Shown: positions 7,759-16,545 of the stretch, piece by piece
Numbering within the stretch: position 1 is the first letter of the stretch
How the letters are laid out: each line of letters starts with the position of its first letter
From: DATBHZ01 sp036557185
GTDB lineage: Bacteria > Actinomycetota > Acidimicrobiia > IMCC26256 > JAENVU01
Direction of reading: 5' to 3'
DNA length: 29,344 nt
Assembly: GCA_036557185.1 (NCBI GenBank)
Contig: DATBHZ010000034.1
Location: 1-29,344, forward strand
The notes under the pieces: generated by a model
What the model was told of the DNA's origin: nothing
Databases searched by the model: none
What the model saw: only the letters and a program-made list of their open reading frames with translations
Program-made: the position numbers and the translations under genes

Positions 7759-9474
7759 CTAGCGCGGATCCGTGAGCTTCGGGCTCTCCTCGCTCCAGGT
7801 CGACTGCTGGAACACCGTTGCCGTCGGGTTCAAGAAGTACGGAGGCTCGAGATACTTCAGCCGGTTGTCGTAGTTGTAGTTCTTGATGTAGCCCGAGTTG
7901 ATCGAGGCCCCGGAGAACGTGCCGACCGCGCCTCGGTACTCCTGTGCGATCGCGCCGAACACGGTGAGCGTGCCCGTCTTCGACGGATCACCGGACCCCC
8001 ACTGCGGCACGTAGAAGGAGTGCTGGACGGAGAGCATCGCGGCGTCGATCTCCGGGTTGAGGAGGGAGCCGCTGACCTCGTTGCCGCTCGAGTTGACCGG
8101 GTGGTAGACCGCGATGAACCGGTTCGCGATGAGCCCGAGCAGGTCGTTGCCCTGGTAGCTCATCACCCCCGGCGTCTTGTCGTGGTACAGCAGGTTGCCA
8201 ACGACCGTGATGTCGTTGGCGGCTCCGACGGTGACCTGTCCCTTGAGGTTGCCGGAGAGGAACACGTCGCCGGCCGTGCAGCTGTAGGTCTGCGTGTCGC
8301 CGTTCTTCGGGTAGCCGAGCAGGTTCCCGGTCTTGTTCTTGCAGGGGTTCGGGTTGCCAGGGGTGAAGGTGTCGACGTACACGACGCCATTGAACGCAGC
8401 ACCAGGCTTGACGTCGTTCGCGCCGTTCGCAGGGCAGCCGGGGCTCGGTGACGACGTCGTCGGGCTGCTCACCGTCCACCCGCCGTCGGAGTTGAACGTG
8501 ATCGAGGTCGGACCGGTGTAGAGGCACCCACCGGTGCTGCCGCCCGTGTACGTCTTGAGGGCCGCATTGCTCGGCAATGGCGGGATCGGATCCGAGTAGT
8601 CGAGGTTCGACGTGTCGGTGTTCGCCGGGAATTGCGGTGCGTTGGTGCAGCCGGCGGCCGTCGAGCCGTACCAGAGGCTCTGCCCGGCCTTGACGGGCGT
8701 GGTCGCAGTCGGCGTGTAGCCGGGGTAGCTCGTCGTCGCCTTGCCGAGGAACTTCGGGCTGCCGCACACCCGGAGGAGGTCGTTGGTGTGCAGCGGCCCG
8801 TTGATCGTGTCCTGGCGGGATGCGTTTCCGATGAAGGTGATGATCGAGCAGCCGCCGCCGTTGTTGGAAGGTGTCGGGTTGTATCCGACCACCCCTCCTT
8901 GCGTGTAGGCGTGGTGGGGCTCGACGCAGTTGGCGGGCTGGCCGCCCACGAGCTGCGGATCGGAGATCTCGAGGTCCGTGTAGTAGAGGAAGTCGAGATA
9001 GGTGCTGACCCGCAGTCGGACGTCGAGTGTCCGCGCCGCGTTCCCGACCTTGCCCGTCACCGTGAGCTCGACGAAACCGCTCTTGCCGAGGGAGCTCACA
9101 TTGCTCTGGGAGTTGACCCAGTAGCGGTACTGGGACGTCGACGAACCGGGAACGTTCACGAACTGGGTGAACGCCTTGTTGCTCGGATCGGGCGTCTGTG
9201 CCGGGACGGCGCCGGGCCAGTTGCCGTACGTCGTCGCGTAGTTCTGGTTGCTGTTGATCCTGTGGAGATAGTCGTTGACGCCTGCCTCCGCCGCGCCGAG
9301 CGCCGCGTTCCAGTTCTCGTCATGGTGCGAGGTGAATTGGGAGCCGATCCCGTAGGCGACGATGGCCGTGGCGAGCGCCATCATCGCAAGCATCGAGAGC
9401 ATGACGGTGATCAGCGCGAAGCCTTGTTCGTCGCCCGGGTGCCCGCACCGTCGGACGAGCTGGTACATGCTCAT
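7759..9474 (-). CDS. PilX-like prepilin with large extracellular domain
   Basis: A 571-residue protein with a type IV prepilin-like leader: short basic start, processing Gly at 18 followed by Phe19 (DEQG/FALITVM), and a hydrophobic helix to about residue 42. As in PilX proteins the usual Glu at +5 is replaced (Thr23). The helix leads into AALGAAEAGVNDYL, the typical pilin-shaft pattern. The remaining 500 residues are a Ser/Thr/Gly/Asn-rich secreted domain with a NGPLHTND motif (225-232) and at least eight scattered Cys, which may form disulphides. It is probably a minor pilin or tip component of a type IV pilus-like or pseudopilus structure. The ATG at 9474 follows the previous gene by four bases. 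No pilus motor genes are in the window. Confidence 0.75.
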   Translation of the reverse strand: MSMYQLVRRCGHPGDEQGFALITVMLSMLAMMALATAIVAYGIGSQFTSHHDENWNAALGAAEAGVNDYLHRINSNQNYATTYGNWPGAVPAQTPDPSNKAFTQFVNVPGSSTSQYRYWVNSQSNVSSLGKSGFVELTVTGKVGNAARTLDVRLRVSTYLDFLYYTDLEISDPQLVGGQPANCVEPHHAYTQGGVVGYNPTPSNNGGGCSIITFIGNASRQDTINGPLHTNDLLRVCGSPKFLGKATTSYPGYTPTATTPVKAGQSLWYGSTAAGCTNAPQFPANTDTSNLDYSDPIPPLPSNAALKTYTGGSTGGCLYTGPTSITFNSDGGWTVSSPTTSSPSPGCPANGANDVKPGAAFNGVVYVDTFTPGNPNPCKNKTGNLLGYPKNGDTQTYSCTAGDVFLSGNLKGQVTVGAANDITVVGNLLYHDKTPGVMSYQGNDLLGLIANRFIAVYHPVNSSGNEVSGSLLNPEIDAAMLSVQHSFYVPQWGSGDPSKTGTLTVFGAIAQEYRGAVGTFSGASINSGYIKNYNYDNRLKYLEPPYFLNPTATVFQQSTWSEESPKLTDPR

Positions 9475-9478
9475 CTCA

Positions 9479-10171
9479 TCACCCCGTGTTCTGCTGGTAG
9501 GCGACGTTGGGGAGCCCGACGGTGTTCTCCATCGACATCACCGCGGTGTTGTACTTCTGGGTCTTGCTCACGGAGAGGCTCACCTGGACCCAGCGCACTG
9601 AGTCGAGCTGGGCCGCGGTGAGCGTCCCGTTCCCGATGGGATTGCGGTTGACGTCGAGGTAGGTGAAGAGCGGGTTGGCCGCGGTGTTCACCGCATAACG
9701 ACCGACGAACCGCGTCTTCATTCCCGTGTTGTAGAGGCACGGCCACGTTGCACACGACCCTCCGCCTGCCACGGTGGCCGGCGTGACCGTCTCCACGAGC
9801 TGGGTCGACGCGTCGATGTAGACGTGGACGAGGCTCGCCGCGGAGCCGACGTTGTTGAGGTTCGCGTAGAACTGGAGATCGGTCGGGGCGGCGTTGACGA
9901 ACGCCGACGTGCCCGATTGCGGCGAGGTCGCGGTCCGGATGTCCTTTGTGACCGTCGCCATCATGATGCGGGCTTCGTCGAGGTTCTGGAGACGCACGTT
10001 CGTACCCGCGGCAGTGTTCGTCATCGACGCGATGCCGGCGTACACGACTGCCATGACGATCGACAGGATGAGGATCGTCAGCGTCATCTCGAAGATCATC
10101 GAGCCGCGTTCGCTCGAGCCGCGCTGCCGCGCCCTGTCACGGATCGCTCGCCGCCTCAGCGCGCCTGTCAT
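9479..10171 (-). CDS. PilW-like minor prepilin
   Basis: A 230-residue protein with a basic 23-residue leader ending ERG/SMIFEMTL: Gly23 as the cleavage residue, Ser24 as +1 and Glu28 at +5, followed by a hydrophobic helix to about residue 47. The central part (LDEARIMMATVTKDIRTAT) resembles the PilW-type N_methyl region, and two Cys (in SCATWPC) may pair. Middle gene of the pilin trio. The ATG at 10171 overlaps the upstream stop by four bases (ATGA), which decides against the longer in-frame start at 10354 that lies deep in the upstream gene. Expected to be processed by a prepilin peptidase encoded elsewhere. Confidence 0.75.
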   Translation of the reverse strand: MTGALRRRAIRDRARQRGSSERGSMIFEMTLTILILSIVMAVVYAGIASMTNTAAGTNVRLQNLDEARIMMATVTKDIRTATSPQSGTSAFVNAAPTDLQFYANLNNVGSAASLVHVYIDASTQLVETVTPATVAGGGSCATWPCLYNTGMKTRFVGRYAVNTAANPLFTYLDVNRNPIGNGTLTAAQLDSVRWVQVSLSVSKTQKYNTAVMSMENTVGLPNVAYQQNTG

Positions 10172-11460
10172 GGCAGCGACACCGAGACCGGGAACGGCGT
10201 GGTCGACGCGTTGGGCTGCGTGGCATCGACGAAGACGCTCTGGGGTGCGGAGCCGTTGACCGAGATCAGCCAGTGGCCCCAGGGCAGGCCGGAGAGCAGC
10301 TGCCCGGTCGCGTCCGTGGTACCGAGGGTGTAGCTCGGGGTTCCACTCGTGCACGTGCCGCCGGCCGCGTCGTCGTGCTGGGCCGTCACGGTGCCGCCGA
10401 CCACCGGGAGGCCACCTTGCATCGCGGTCACCGCGACGGCGCCGAACGACAACTGCTCGGTGGCCGCGGCGCCCTGGGGTACCGCGATCTGGTCAGCAGC
10501 GGGCTCGTCGGCACAGTCCCCCGCCGCGATCCCGTACGAGTCGGGGAAGAGGTTGCCGAGCGTCTGCGGGAAGCCGGTGAGCGGGATCGTCTCCGTCCCG
10601 CTCGGCTGGAAGAACTGGTACGACAGCACGAGGGGTACGCCGCTCGGGAGCGCGGCCCCCGCCGGACCTCCTGACACAAGCGTGATGGAGCCGGCGCGGT
10701 CGTAGTCGAACGTCTCGGGGACGTTGCCGCCCTTGCTGATCGAGAAGACGGCGCTCGGGGTCGCGTTTCCGGTCCGGTCCACCAAGCCGGCGGAGTTGAG
10801 CGAGACCGTGTACGTCCCCGGATCGACCACGAAGAACGCGCAGCCGCTCGAGTCCGTGGTCGCCGTGGAGGTGTTGCCGCCGCCGTCGGTGGCGGTCACG
10901 GTGACACCCGGCAGGCCGTTGCCGTCCGTGTCGTGCACCGTCACGGGAACGGTTGCAGCGTTAGCAACCGGGTTGTTGCCGACAGGCGGTGACACGGTCG
11001 TCGTCGAGGTGGCCGCCGGGACCCCCTGCCGGTTGGGCCAGGTGACGCTCGACGTCACCGCGAGGAGCCAGTCGCTCGTCGAGCCGCCGGCAGTGTAGCT
11101 GCAGATGTTGGTGCTGGAGTCGGCGCGCTCCCAGTGCACGTCGCGGGTGATCGTGTACTTGACGGTTCCGACGAGCTTCGACGTCGTGGTGGGCGTACCG
11201 ACCTCTGCAGCAAGTGTGTTGAAGTCGGTCTGCGTCGCGGCGTCCGAGTCCTCGCTCGCGAGGTTTGCCGCTGCGGTGCGGTCGCGGTTGTACCCGACGA
11301 GGCGCAGACCTGAGTTCGCGATCATCGCGACGCCGCTCGAGAGCACCGCGAAGATGCTGATCGCGACGACGAGCTCCATGAGCGTGAGGCCTTGCTCGCC
11401 TCGCGCGCGACCACTGCGTACCGACGTCGGCGCCCTGCGCGGTCGATTTTTCGGCGTCAT
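10168..11460 (-). CDS. PilV/PulG-like prepilin carrying two Ig-like / carboxypeptidase-regulatory-like domains
   Basis: A 430-residue protein. The leader ends GEQG/LTLMELVV (Gly24, Glu29 at +5), the classic N-methylation pattern, with a hydrophobic helix to about residue 50. A short pilin body follows to about 160. Then come two beta-sandwich-like repeats: residues about 168-255 (VPVTVHDTDGNGLPGVTVTA...GTYTVSLNSAG) and about 337-430 (AVAVTAMQGGLPVVGGTVTA...SVFVDATQ). Such CarboxypepD_reg or Ig-like modules on a pilin suggest surface exposure and adhesion. The ATG at 11460 follows AGGGGAG by six bases and is chosen over the ATG at 11478. First gene of the trio, in pilV-pilW-pilX order; separated from relA by 113 bases. 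Confidence 0.72.
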   Translation of the reverse strand: MTPKNRPRRAPTSVRSGRARGEQGLTLMELVVAISIFAVLSSGVAMIANSGLRLVGYNRDRTAAANLASEDSDAATQTDFNTLAAEVGTPTTTSKLVGTVKYTITRDVHWERADSSTNICSYTAGGSTSDWLLAVTSSVTWPNRQGVPAATSTTTVSPPVGNNPVANAATVPVTVHDTDGNGLPGVTVTATDGGGNTSTATTDSSGCAFFVVDPGTYTVSLNSAGLVDRTGNATPSAVFSISKGGNVPETFDYDRAGSITLVSGGPAGAALPSGVPLVLSYQFFQPSGTETIPLTGFPQTLGNLFPDSYGIAAGDCADEPAADQIAVPQGAAATEQLSFGAVAVTAMQGGLPVVGGTVTAQHDDAAGGTCTSGTPSYTLGTTDATGQLLSGLPWGHWLISVNGSAPQSVFVDATQPNASTTPFPVSVSLP

Positions 11461-11535
11461 CCCCTGCTCCCCTGGCATCTGCGCTATCGGCAGAGGGCCA
11501 GGAGCGCTTGAGCACTCAGCGTGGCAATGAGCCTT

Positions 11536-11559
11536 CCGCGCACCGCGCGTAGTGCGCGG
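11536..11559 (-). terminator. Hairpin downstream of relA, possible terminator
   Basis: A perfect eight-base inverted repeat (CCGCGCAC / GTGCGCGG, eight-base loop) begins 14 bases after the relA stop. There is no T-run after it, as is common for actinobacterial terminators. The rest of the 113-base relA-pilin gap shows no promoter I would call. Confidence 0.45.
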
Positions 11560-11573
11560 GGACTAGCGACGCC

Positions 11574-13817
11574 CTACGGCGTGTTGCGCGTGCGACCAGG
11601 GAGCACGCGTGAGGCGTCGTACACGGAGTCGACGCGCTTGATCGCCGCGACGATCGAGTCGAGGTGGCTCGGGTCGGCGAGCTCGAAGTCGAACCGGAAC
11701 TTCGCGACGCGTTCCGGAGACGTCTGGCTGGTGCAGGAGAGGATGTTCACGTGGTGGTCCGCAAGGGTGTTCGCCACGTCGCGCAGCAGCCGCGATCGGT
11801 CGAGCGCCTCGACGTCGACGGACACGACGTAGGTCGCGGGCGCGTCGTGGTCCCACTCGACCTCGATGAGCCGCTCGCTCTGGGTGGCCAGACCGCCTGC
11901 GTTCGCGCAATCGGCGCGGTGCACCGAGACGCCGCGGCCGCGCGTCACGAACCCGATGATCTCGTCGCCGGGAACCGGCGTGCAGCACCGCGAGAGCCGT
12001 ACCAGCACGTCGTCGAGCCCCTCGACGTGCACGCCACGAGCCCGCCGGCGCGCCGCGGGGCGGCCCGGGCGGCGCGCCGTGATGGGCAGCTGCTCCTCCC
12101 CGCCGGCCATCTCGCGCCGGACGCGCTGCGCCACCGCACGTCCCGAGACGTGTCCCTCCCCGATCGCGGCATAGAGCGCGTCGAGGTCCGCGTAGTGCAG
12201 CGTGGAAGCGATGTCGTCGAGCACCTTCGTCGCCGCGAGGCGCTGGACGGGCAAGCCCTCCTTGCGGAGCGCCTTGACCAGCTCCTCCCGGCCACTGTCG
12301 ATGGCATCGACGCGGCGCTCACGCGAGAACCACTGGCGGATCTTGCTGCGGGCCCTGGGCGTGCGGGCGAACTGGAGCCAGTCGCGACTTGGCCCGGCAC
12401 CCTCGACCTTGCTCGTGAAGATCTCGACCGTGTCGCCCGAGCTGAGCTCGGAGTCGAGCGGCACGAGCCGCCCGTTGACACGCGCGCCGATGCAACGGTG
12501 CCCGACCTCGGTGTGGATCGTGTATGCGAAGTCGACGGGCGTTGCGCCGGTCGGGAGGGTGATCACGCGGCCCTTGGGGGTGAAGACGAAGACCTCGTCC
12601 TGCTCGAGATCCACCTTCAGCGACTGCATGAACTCGGCCGGGTCGTCGGTCACCTGCTGCCAGTCGACGAGCCGCTGCAGCCACACGAGATCGTCGGCGC
12701 TCGCCGCGCCGTCCTGCTCCTTGTATCCCCAGTGCGCGGCAACGCCGTACTCGGCGCGCCGGTGCATCTCCGCCGTGCGGATCTGGACCTCGACCGGCTT
12801 GCCGCCCGGACCGACCACAGTGGTGTGCAGTGACTGGTAGAGGTTGAACTTGGGCATCGCGATGTAGTCCTTGAACCGGCCCTGTACCGGTCGCCACAGC
12901 GCGTGGATCGACCCGAGCGCTCCGTAACAGTCCTTGACGGTGTCGACGACGACGCGGACGCCGAGCAGGTCCTGGACCTCGTTGAACTCCTTGTTGCGGA
13001 CGATCATCTTCTCGTAGATCGACCAGTAGTGCTTCGGCCGCCCGCGCACGTCGGCGTCGATGTCGATCTCCTCGAGGCGGGCGCGCAGCTCCTTGAGCAC
13101 GCGCTCGAGGTGCTCCTCGCGCTCGGGCGCCTGGGTGAGCACGAGCTGCTCGATCTCCGCGTAGCGCTTGGGATGCAGCACCGCGAACGCGAGGTCCTCG
13201 AGCTGCCACTTCACGTCACCGATGCCGAGCCGGTGTGCGAGCGGTGCGTAGATGTCGAGCGTCTCCCGCGCGATGCGCTGCTGCTTCACGTCGGGCAGCG
13301 ATGCGATGGTCCGCATGTTGTGGAGCCGGTCCGCGAGCTTGATGAGCAGGACGCGGATGTCCTTGGCCATGGCAACGAGCATCTTGCGCATCGTCGCCGC
13401 CTGCTGCTCCTCACGCGAGTCGAACTGGAGCCGGTCCAGCTTGGTGACGCCGTCGACGATGGCCGCGACGTCGCCGCCGAACTCGGTCTGGATCGCGTCG
13501 AGGGTGACCGACGTGTCCTCGACGGAGTCGTGGAGCAGGGCCGCCGCGATCGTCACGTCGTCGAGACCCAGATCCGCGAGGATGATCGCGACGCCGAGCG
13601 GGTGCGAGATGTACGGCTCACCCGAGCGGCGGACCTGCTCGGCATGTGCCCGGCGGGCCATGTGGTACGCCCGCTCGATGCGCTCGGTGTCAGGCCGGCG
13701 GTGACGCCGCCGGTAGGCGTCGAGCAGCGGAGCGAGGGCGACGTCGACCTGATGGCGACGCCAAGGCAGCACCGACCTGCGTTCGACCTGCGTGTCGGGC
13801 GGCTGGGTCAGGCTCAT
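11574..13817 (-). CDS. relA: Bifunctional (p)ppGpp synthetase/hydrolase (Rel/SpoT family)
   Basis: Makes and degrades the stringent-response alarmone. The 747 residues show the full long-RSH layout: HD hydrolase domain (SHP 71-73, HD 96-97 in LLHDSVEDT, 159-169 KLADRLHNMRT), synthetase domain (about 245-370) with RFKD at 314-317 and YQSLHT, TGS domain (about 405-465), a conserved CC motif region (RLSRCCTPVPGDEIIGF) and a C-terminal ACT domain. RFKD rather than EFDD marks a bifunctional enzyme, so hydrolase and synthetase are both expected to work. The start is uncertain: ATG 13817 (MSLTQ) or ATG 13829, neither with a clear Shine-Dalgarno. The apt gene that often separates secF and relA is absent. 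Confidence 0.96.
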   Translation of the reverse strand: MSLTQPPDTQVERRSVLPWRRHQVDVALAPLLDAYRRRHRRPDTERIERAYHMARRAHAEQVRRSGEPYISHPLGVAIILADLGLDDVTIAAALLHDSVEDTSVTLDAIQTEFGGDVAAIVDGVTKLDRLQFDSREEQQAATMRKMLVAMAKDIRVLLIKLADRLHNMRTIASLPDVKQQRIARETLDIYAPLAHRLGIGDVKWQLEDLAFAVLHPKRYAEIEQLVLTQAPEREEHLERVLKELRARLEEIDIDADVRGRPKHYWSIYEKMIVRNKEFNEVQDLLGVRVVVDTVKDCYGALGSIHALWRPVQGRFKDYIAMPKFNLYQSLHTTVVGPGGKPVEVQIRTAEMHRRAEYGVAAHWGYKEQDGAASADDLVWLQRLVDWQQVTDDPAEFMQSLKVDLEQDEVFVFTPKGRVITLPTGATPVDFAYTIHTEVGHRCIGARVNGRLVPLDSELSSGDTVEIFTSKVEGAGPSRDWLQFARTPRARSKIRQWFSRERRVDAIDSGREELVKALRKEGLPVQRLAATKVLDDIASTLHYADLDALYAAIGEGHVSGRAVAQRVRREMAGGEEQLPITARRPGRPAARRRARGVHVEGLDDVLVRLSRCCTPVPGDEIIGFVTRGRGVSVHRADCANAGGLATQSERLIEVEWDHDAPATYVVSVDVEALDRSRLLRDVANTLADHHVNILSCTSQTSPERVAKFRFDFELADPSHLDSIVAAIKRVDSVYDASRVLPGRTRNTP

Positions 13818-13837
13818 CGGAGCCCACATTCTCGCAC

Positions 13838-13852
13838 GCCCGCGTGGCGGGC
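13838..13852 (-). other. Hairpin between secF and relA
   Basis: Directly after the secF stop, the minus strand holds GCCCGC-CAC-GCGGGC, a six-base stem with three-base loop that extends by two G-U pairs and one G-C pair. It lies 9 or 21 bases before the two possible relA starts. It could end secDF transcription or form part of the relA leader. There is no T-run. Confidence 0.4.
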
Positions 13853-13856
13853 ACGG

Positions 13857-15083
13857 CTACCGCCGCTTCTTCCCCCGCTGTTGTCGCGCCCGTGGCGTGA
13901 TGCCCGGCTGGCTCGACGAGAACGGATCCCCCGGCTGGCGGCTCGGGGGCGGTGGCGCGGGCGGGGGTGCGGACGACGGTGCGCCGACCGCTGCGCGCTT
14001 GGACCCTCGCGGTGCAGCGCCTGCGTCGACGGTCTCACGCTCCTCAGGCTCTTCGACGACCGGTGCGAGCTGGGGCACCGCGTTCGCCGCCGCCCCGGCG
14101 AGCCGGCCGCTCCGCGCCGCCGAGCGATCCCGGAGCGCGCGGTTCCGGGGCTCGAGCTCCTTCCACCAGGCCAGCAGCGGCGTCGCCACGAAAATCGACG
14201 AGTAGGCACCGGCGAGCAGGCCGACGAAGAGGGCGAGGCCGAAGTCGCGCAGGGCGAGCGCGCCGTAGATCCACACGCCCACCACCAGGAGCGAGGCCAC
14301 CGGAAGCAGCGCGACGAACGATGTGTTGAGCGAGCGCATCAAAACCTGGTTGAGCGACCGGTTGGCCATCTGGGTGTAGGTCAGGCCCTTCACGGTCTGC
14401 AGCTGCGGTGTGTTCTCCTTGATCTTGTCGAACACCACGACGGTGTCGTAGAGCGAGAAGCCGAGGATGGTCAGGAACGCGACAACGGTCGACGGGGTCA
14501 CCTCGAACCCGGTGATGGCGTAGACGCCGACCGTGATGAGGATGTCGTGGATGACTGCCACCAGCGCGGCCGCCGCCATCTTCAGCTCGAAGCGCACCGA
14601 GAGATAGATCGCGATCAGGAAGAAGAAGACGATCAGCGCTTCGATGGCCTTGCGGCTCACCTCCCCGCCCCACGTCGGGCCCACGGTGTTCACCGACACC
14701 GCGTTGCTGTCCACATGGCTGAGCGAGGCCAGCTTGGTGCGCACCAGGTCCTGCTCGGCCGTGCTGACGTCCTTGCTCTCGACGCGGATCGTGTTGCCAC
14801 CCACGATCACGATCGTCGGGTCCGTCACTCCGGCTCCCTCGACCGTCGTGCGGATCTCGGATGTCGACGGCGTGTGGCCCTGGACCTTCACCTCCCACGA
14901 CTGACCGCCGGTGAAGTCGATGCCCAGGTTGAGCCCTCCGCGCAGCGCGAACGCGAGCACACCCGCGAGGATGATCGTGCCGGACAGCAGCGCCCATCGC
15001 CACTTCCGATCAAGGAAGTTGAAGTTCGTCCGCTCGTGGTAGAGGTCCTTGAGCGTGTGGCGCTTGCCCTCGAGGTTCGGCAT
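13857..15083 (-). CDS. secF: Protein translocase subunit SecF
   Basis: Membrane partner of SecD in the SecDF complex, which uses proton motive force to pull secreted proteins across the membrane. The 408 residues show a first transmembrane helix (about 30-48), the SecF signature NLGIDFTGG, a periplasmic-type domain, and five further helices including FLTILGFSLYDTVVVFDKIKEN. From about residue 312 there is a roughly 95-residue hydrophilic tail rich in Pro, Ala and Arg ending in RGKKRR, a longer tail than in E. coli SecF. The ATG at 15083 directly abuts the secD stop (TAGATG). Confidence 0.95.
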   Translation of the reverse strand: MPNLEGKRHTLKDLYHERTNFNFLDRKWRWALLSGTIILAGVLAFALRGGLNLGIDFTGGQSWEVKVQGHTPSTSEIRTTVEGAGVTDPTIVIVGGNTIRVESKDVSTAEQDLVRTKLASLSHVDSNAVSVNTVGPTWGGEVSRKAIEALIVFFFLIAIYLSVRFELKMAAAALVAVIHDILITVGVYAITGFEVTPSTVVAFLTILGFSLYDTVVVFDKIKENTPQLQTVKGLTYTQMANRSLNQVLMRSLNTSFVALLPVASLLVVGVWIYGALALRDFGLALFVGLLAGAYSSIFVATPLLAWWKELEPRNRALRDRSAARSGRLAGAAANAVPQLAPVVEEPEERETVDAGAAPRGSKRAAVGAPSSAPPPAPPPPSRQPGDPFSSSQPGITPRARQQRGKKRR

Positions 15084-16538
15084 CTACGCCTCCGCACCAG
15101 CGACGTCCAGGCCGGAGCTGATGCCGACGGCCTTCGCTCTCACGAGCTCCCTGTTCTGCGCGAGGAGCACGACGAGCGGGTGCATGAAGAAGTAGGAGAG
15201 GATCAGGTCGAGCGCCGTCGAGATGCCGAGCAAGAGCGCGAACTGGCGCACCGAGCCCACCGCGAGCGCGTAGAGCACGACGGCACCGATCAACGACACG
15301 ACGTCAGCGGCGACGATCGTCCGGAACGACCGGACGAAGCCGCGGTCCACGGAGGACCGGACCGTCCGGCCGGTGCGCACCTCGTCCTTCAGCCGTTCGA
15401 AGTACACGACGTAGGAGTCGACGGTGATGCCGACGGAGACGATCAGACCGGTGACACCGGCGAGCGTGAGCGTCAGGCCCGTGACACCCGGCAGCGAGAG
15501 CGGCGACAGCGTGCCGAGCAGCGAGATGATCGAGTAGATCGCCATCCCGGACAGGCCCAGTCCCAGGATCACGACGAGGCCGAGGATCCGGTAGTAGAGC
15601 AGCATGTAGAGCGCGACGAGCGCGAGGCCGATCAGGCCGGCGGCGATGCCCGCCGAGAGCTGGTCCTTGCCCAAGGTCGGCGACACGCTCTCCGTCGTCA
15701 GCGGCTTGAAGGTGACTGGCAGCGCCCCGTAGTTCAGGACGGTCGCAAGGTCCTTCGCCTGCGTCTGGGTGAACGAGCCCGTGATCGAGACCTGCTTGCC
15801 GAATTGCTTGTCCTGGATCGTCGGCGCGGACTGGACGATGCCGTCAAGGACGATCGCGACCTCGTTCGTGGGCGCAGGCGCCCCGAAGGCCTTCGCAGCG
15901 AGCGCGTTGAAGTTGGTCTCGCCCTTGTCGGTGAGGTTGAGCACCACCTGCCACGCGCCGCTGCCCTGCGAATCGAGCTGCGCGCTCGCGCTGCTGACGT
16001 TCCCCTTCCCGATGAAGGATGCCGGGCCGAGCTGCAGCCGCCCGAACTTGGGATCACGGTTCGGGAGGACGGCCGGCTTGTTCGCGACCGCGTCCTGGGG
16101 CGCAGTCGTCGCCACGGTTCCCTTCGGGATCGTCGTGGGTGTCGTGGTCTTCCCCGGTGTGGTCGGCGGGGGCTTGGGCGGTTCGGGTTCGGTCACGACC
16201 GACTGCACGGGACGGAACTGGAGCTCCGCGGTCTGCCCCACGAGGCGCTTCGCCTTGTCGCGGTCCTTGACGCCCGGCAGGTCGATGATGACGTTGTTGC
16301 CCTGGCGGCTGATCTCCGGTTCGGCCACACCGAGGCCGTTCACGCGGCTCCGGATGATCTCGACCGCCTGATTGATCGAATCCTTCGTGTAGTGCTTGGA
16401 CGTCGGCTGGAGCACCTGCGAGATGCCGCCCTGCAGGTCGAGCCCGAGCACCGGCTTGTTCCCCACCACGAGGGTGCCCACGAACGAGCCCACGATGACC
16501 ACGACCGTGATCGCGAGATACCAGACGTAACGACGCAC
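15084..16538 (-). CDS. secD: Protein translocase subunit SecD
   Basis: Partner of SecF. The 484 residues have an N-terminal helix (about 6-26), LGLDLQGG (32-38, the SecD signature), the P1 extracytoplasmic region, then DGIVQSAPTI and five C-terminal helices with the VGITVDSYVVYFERLKDE motif. The spelling VDSYVVYFER differs from the common VDANVIIFER. Residues about 114-147 are a Pro/Thr-rich linker (PKPPPTTPGKTTTPTT) between beta elements, as in other actinobacterial SecD. The start is GTG at 16538, with GAGG upstream, overlapping nothing and seven bases after yajC. Confidence 0.95.
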   Translation of the reverse strand: MRRYVWYLAITVVVIVGSFVGTLVVGNKPVLGLDLQGGISQVLQPTSKHYTKDSINQAVEIIRSRVNGLGVAEPEISRQGNNVIIDLPGVKDRDKAKRLVGQTAELQFRPVQSVVTEPEPPKPPPTTPGKTTTPTTIPKGTVATTAPQDAVANKPAVLPNRDPKFGRLQLGPASFIGKGNVSSASAQLDSQGSGAWQVVLNLTDKGETNFNALAAKAFGAPAPTNEVAIVLDGIVQSAPTIQDKQFGKQVSITGSFTQTQAKDLATVLNYGALPVTFKPLTTESVSPTLGKDQLSAGIAAGLIGLALVALYMLLYYRILGLVVILGLGLSGMAIYSIISLLGTLSPLSLPGVTGLTLTLAGVTGLIVSVGITVDSYVVYFERLKDEVRTGRTVRSSVDRGFVRSFRTIVAADVVSLIGAVVLYALAVGSVRQFALLLGISTALDLILSYFFMHPLVVLLAQNRELVRAKAVGISSGLDVAGAEA

Positions 16539-16545
16539 GCGGGCC

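Noticed and set aside
11510..11525. TGAGCACTCA inverted repeat in the relA-pilin gap as an operator
   Set aside because: Four-base arms with a two-base centre and no nearby -10/-35; expected by chance.
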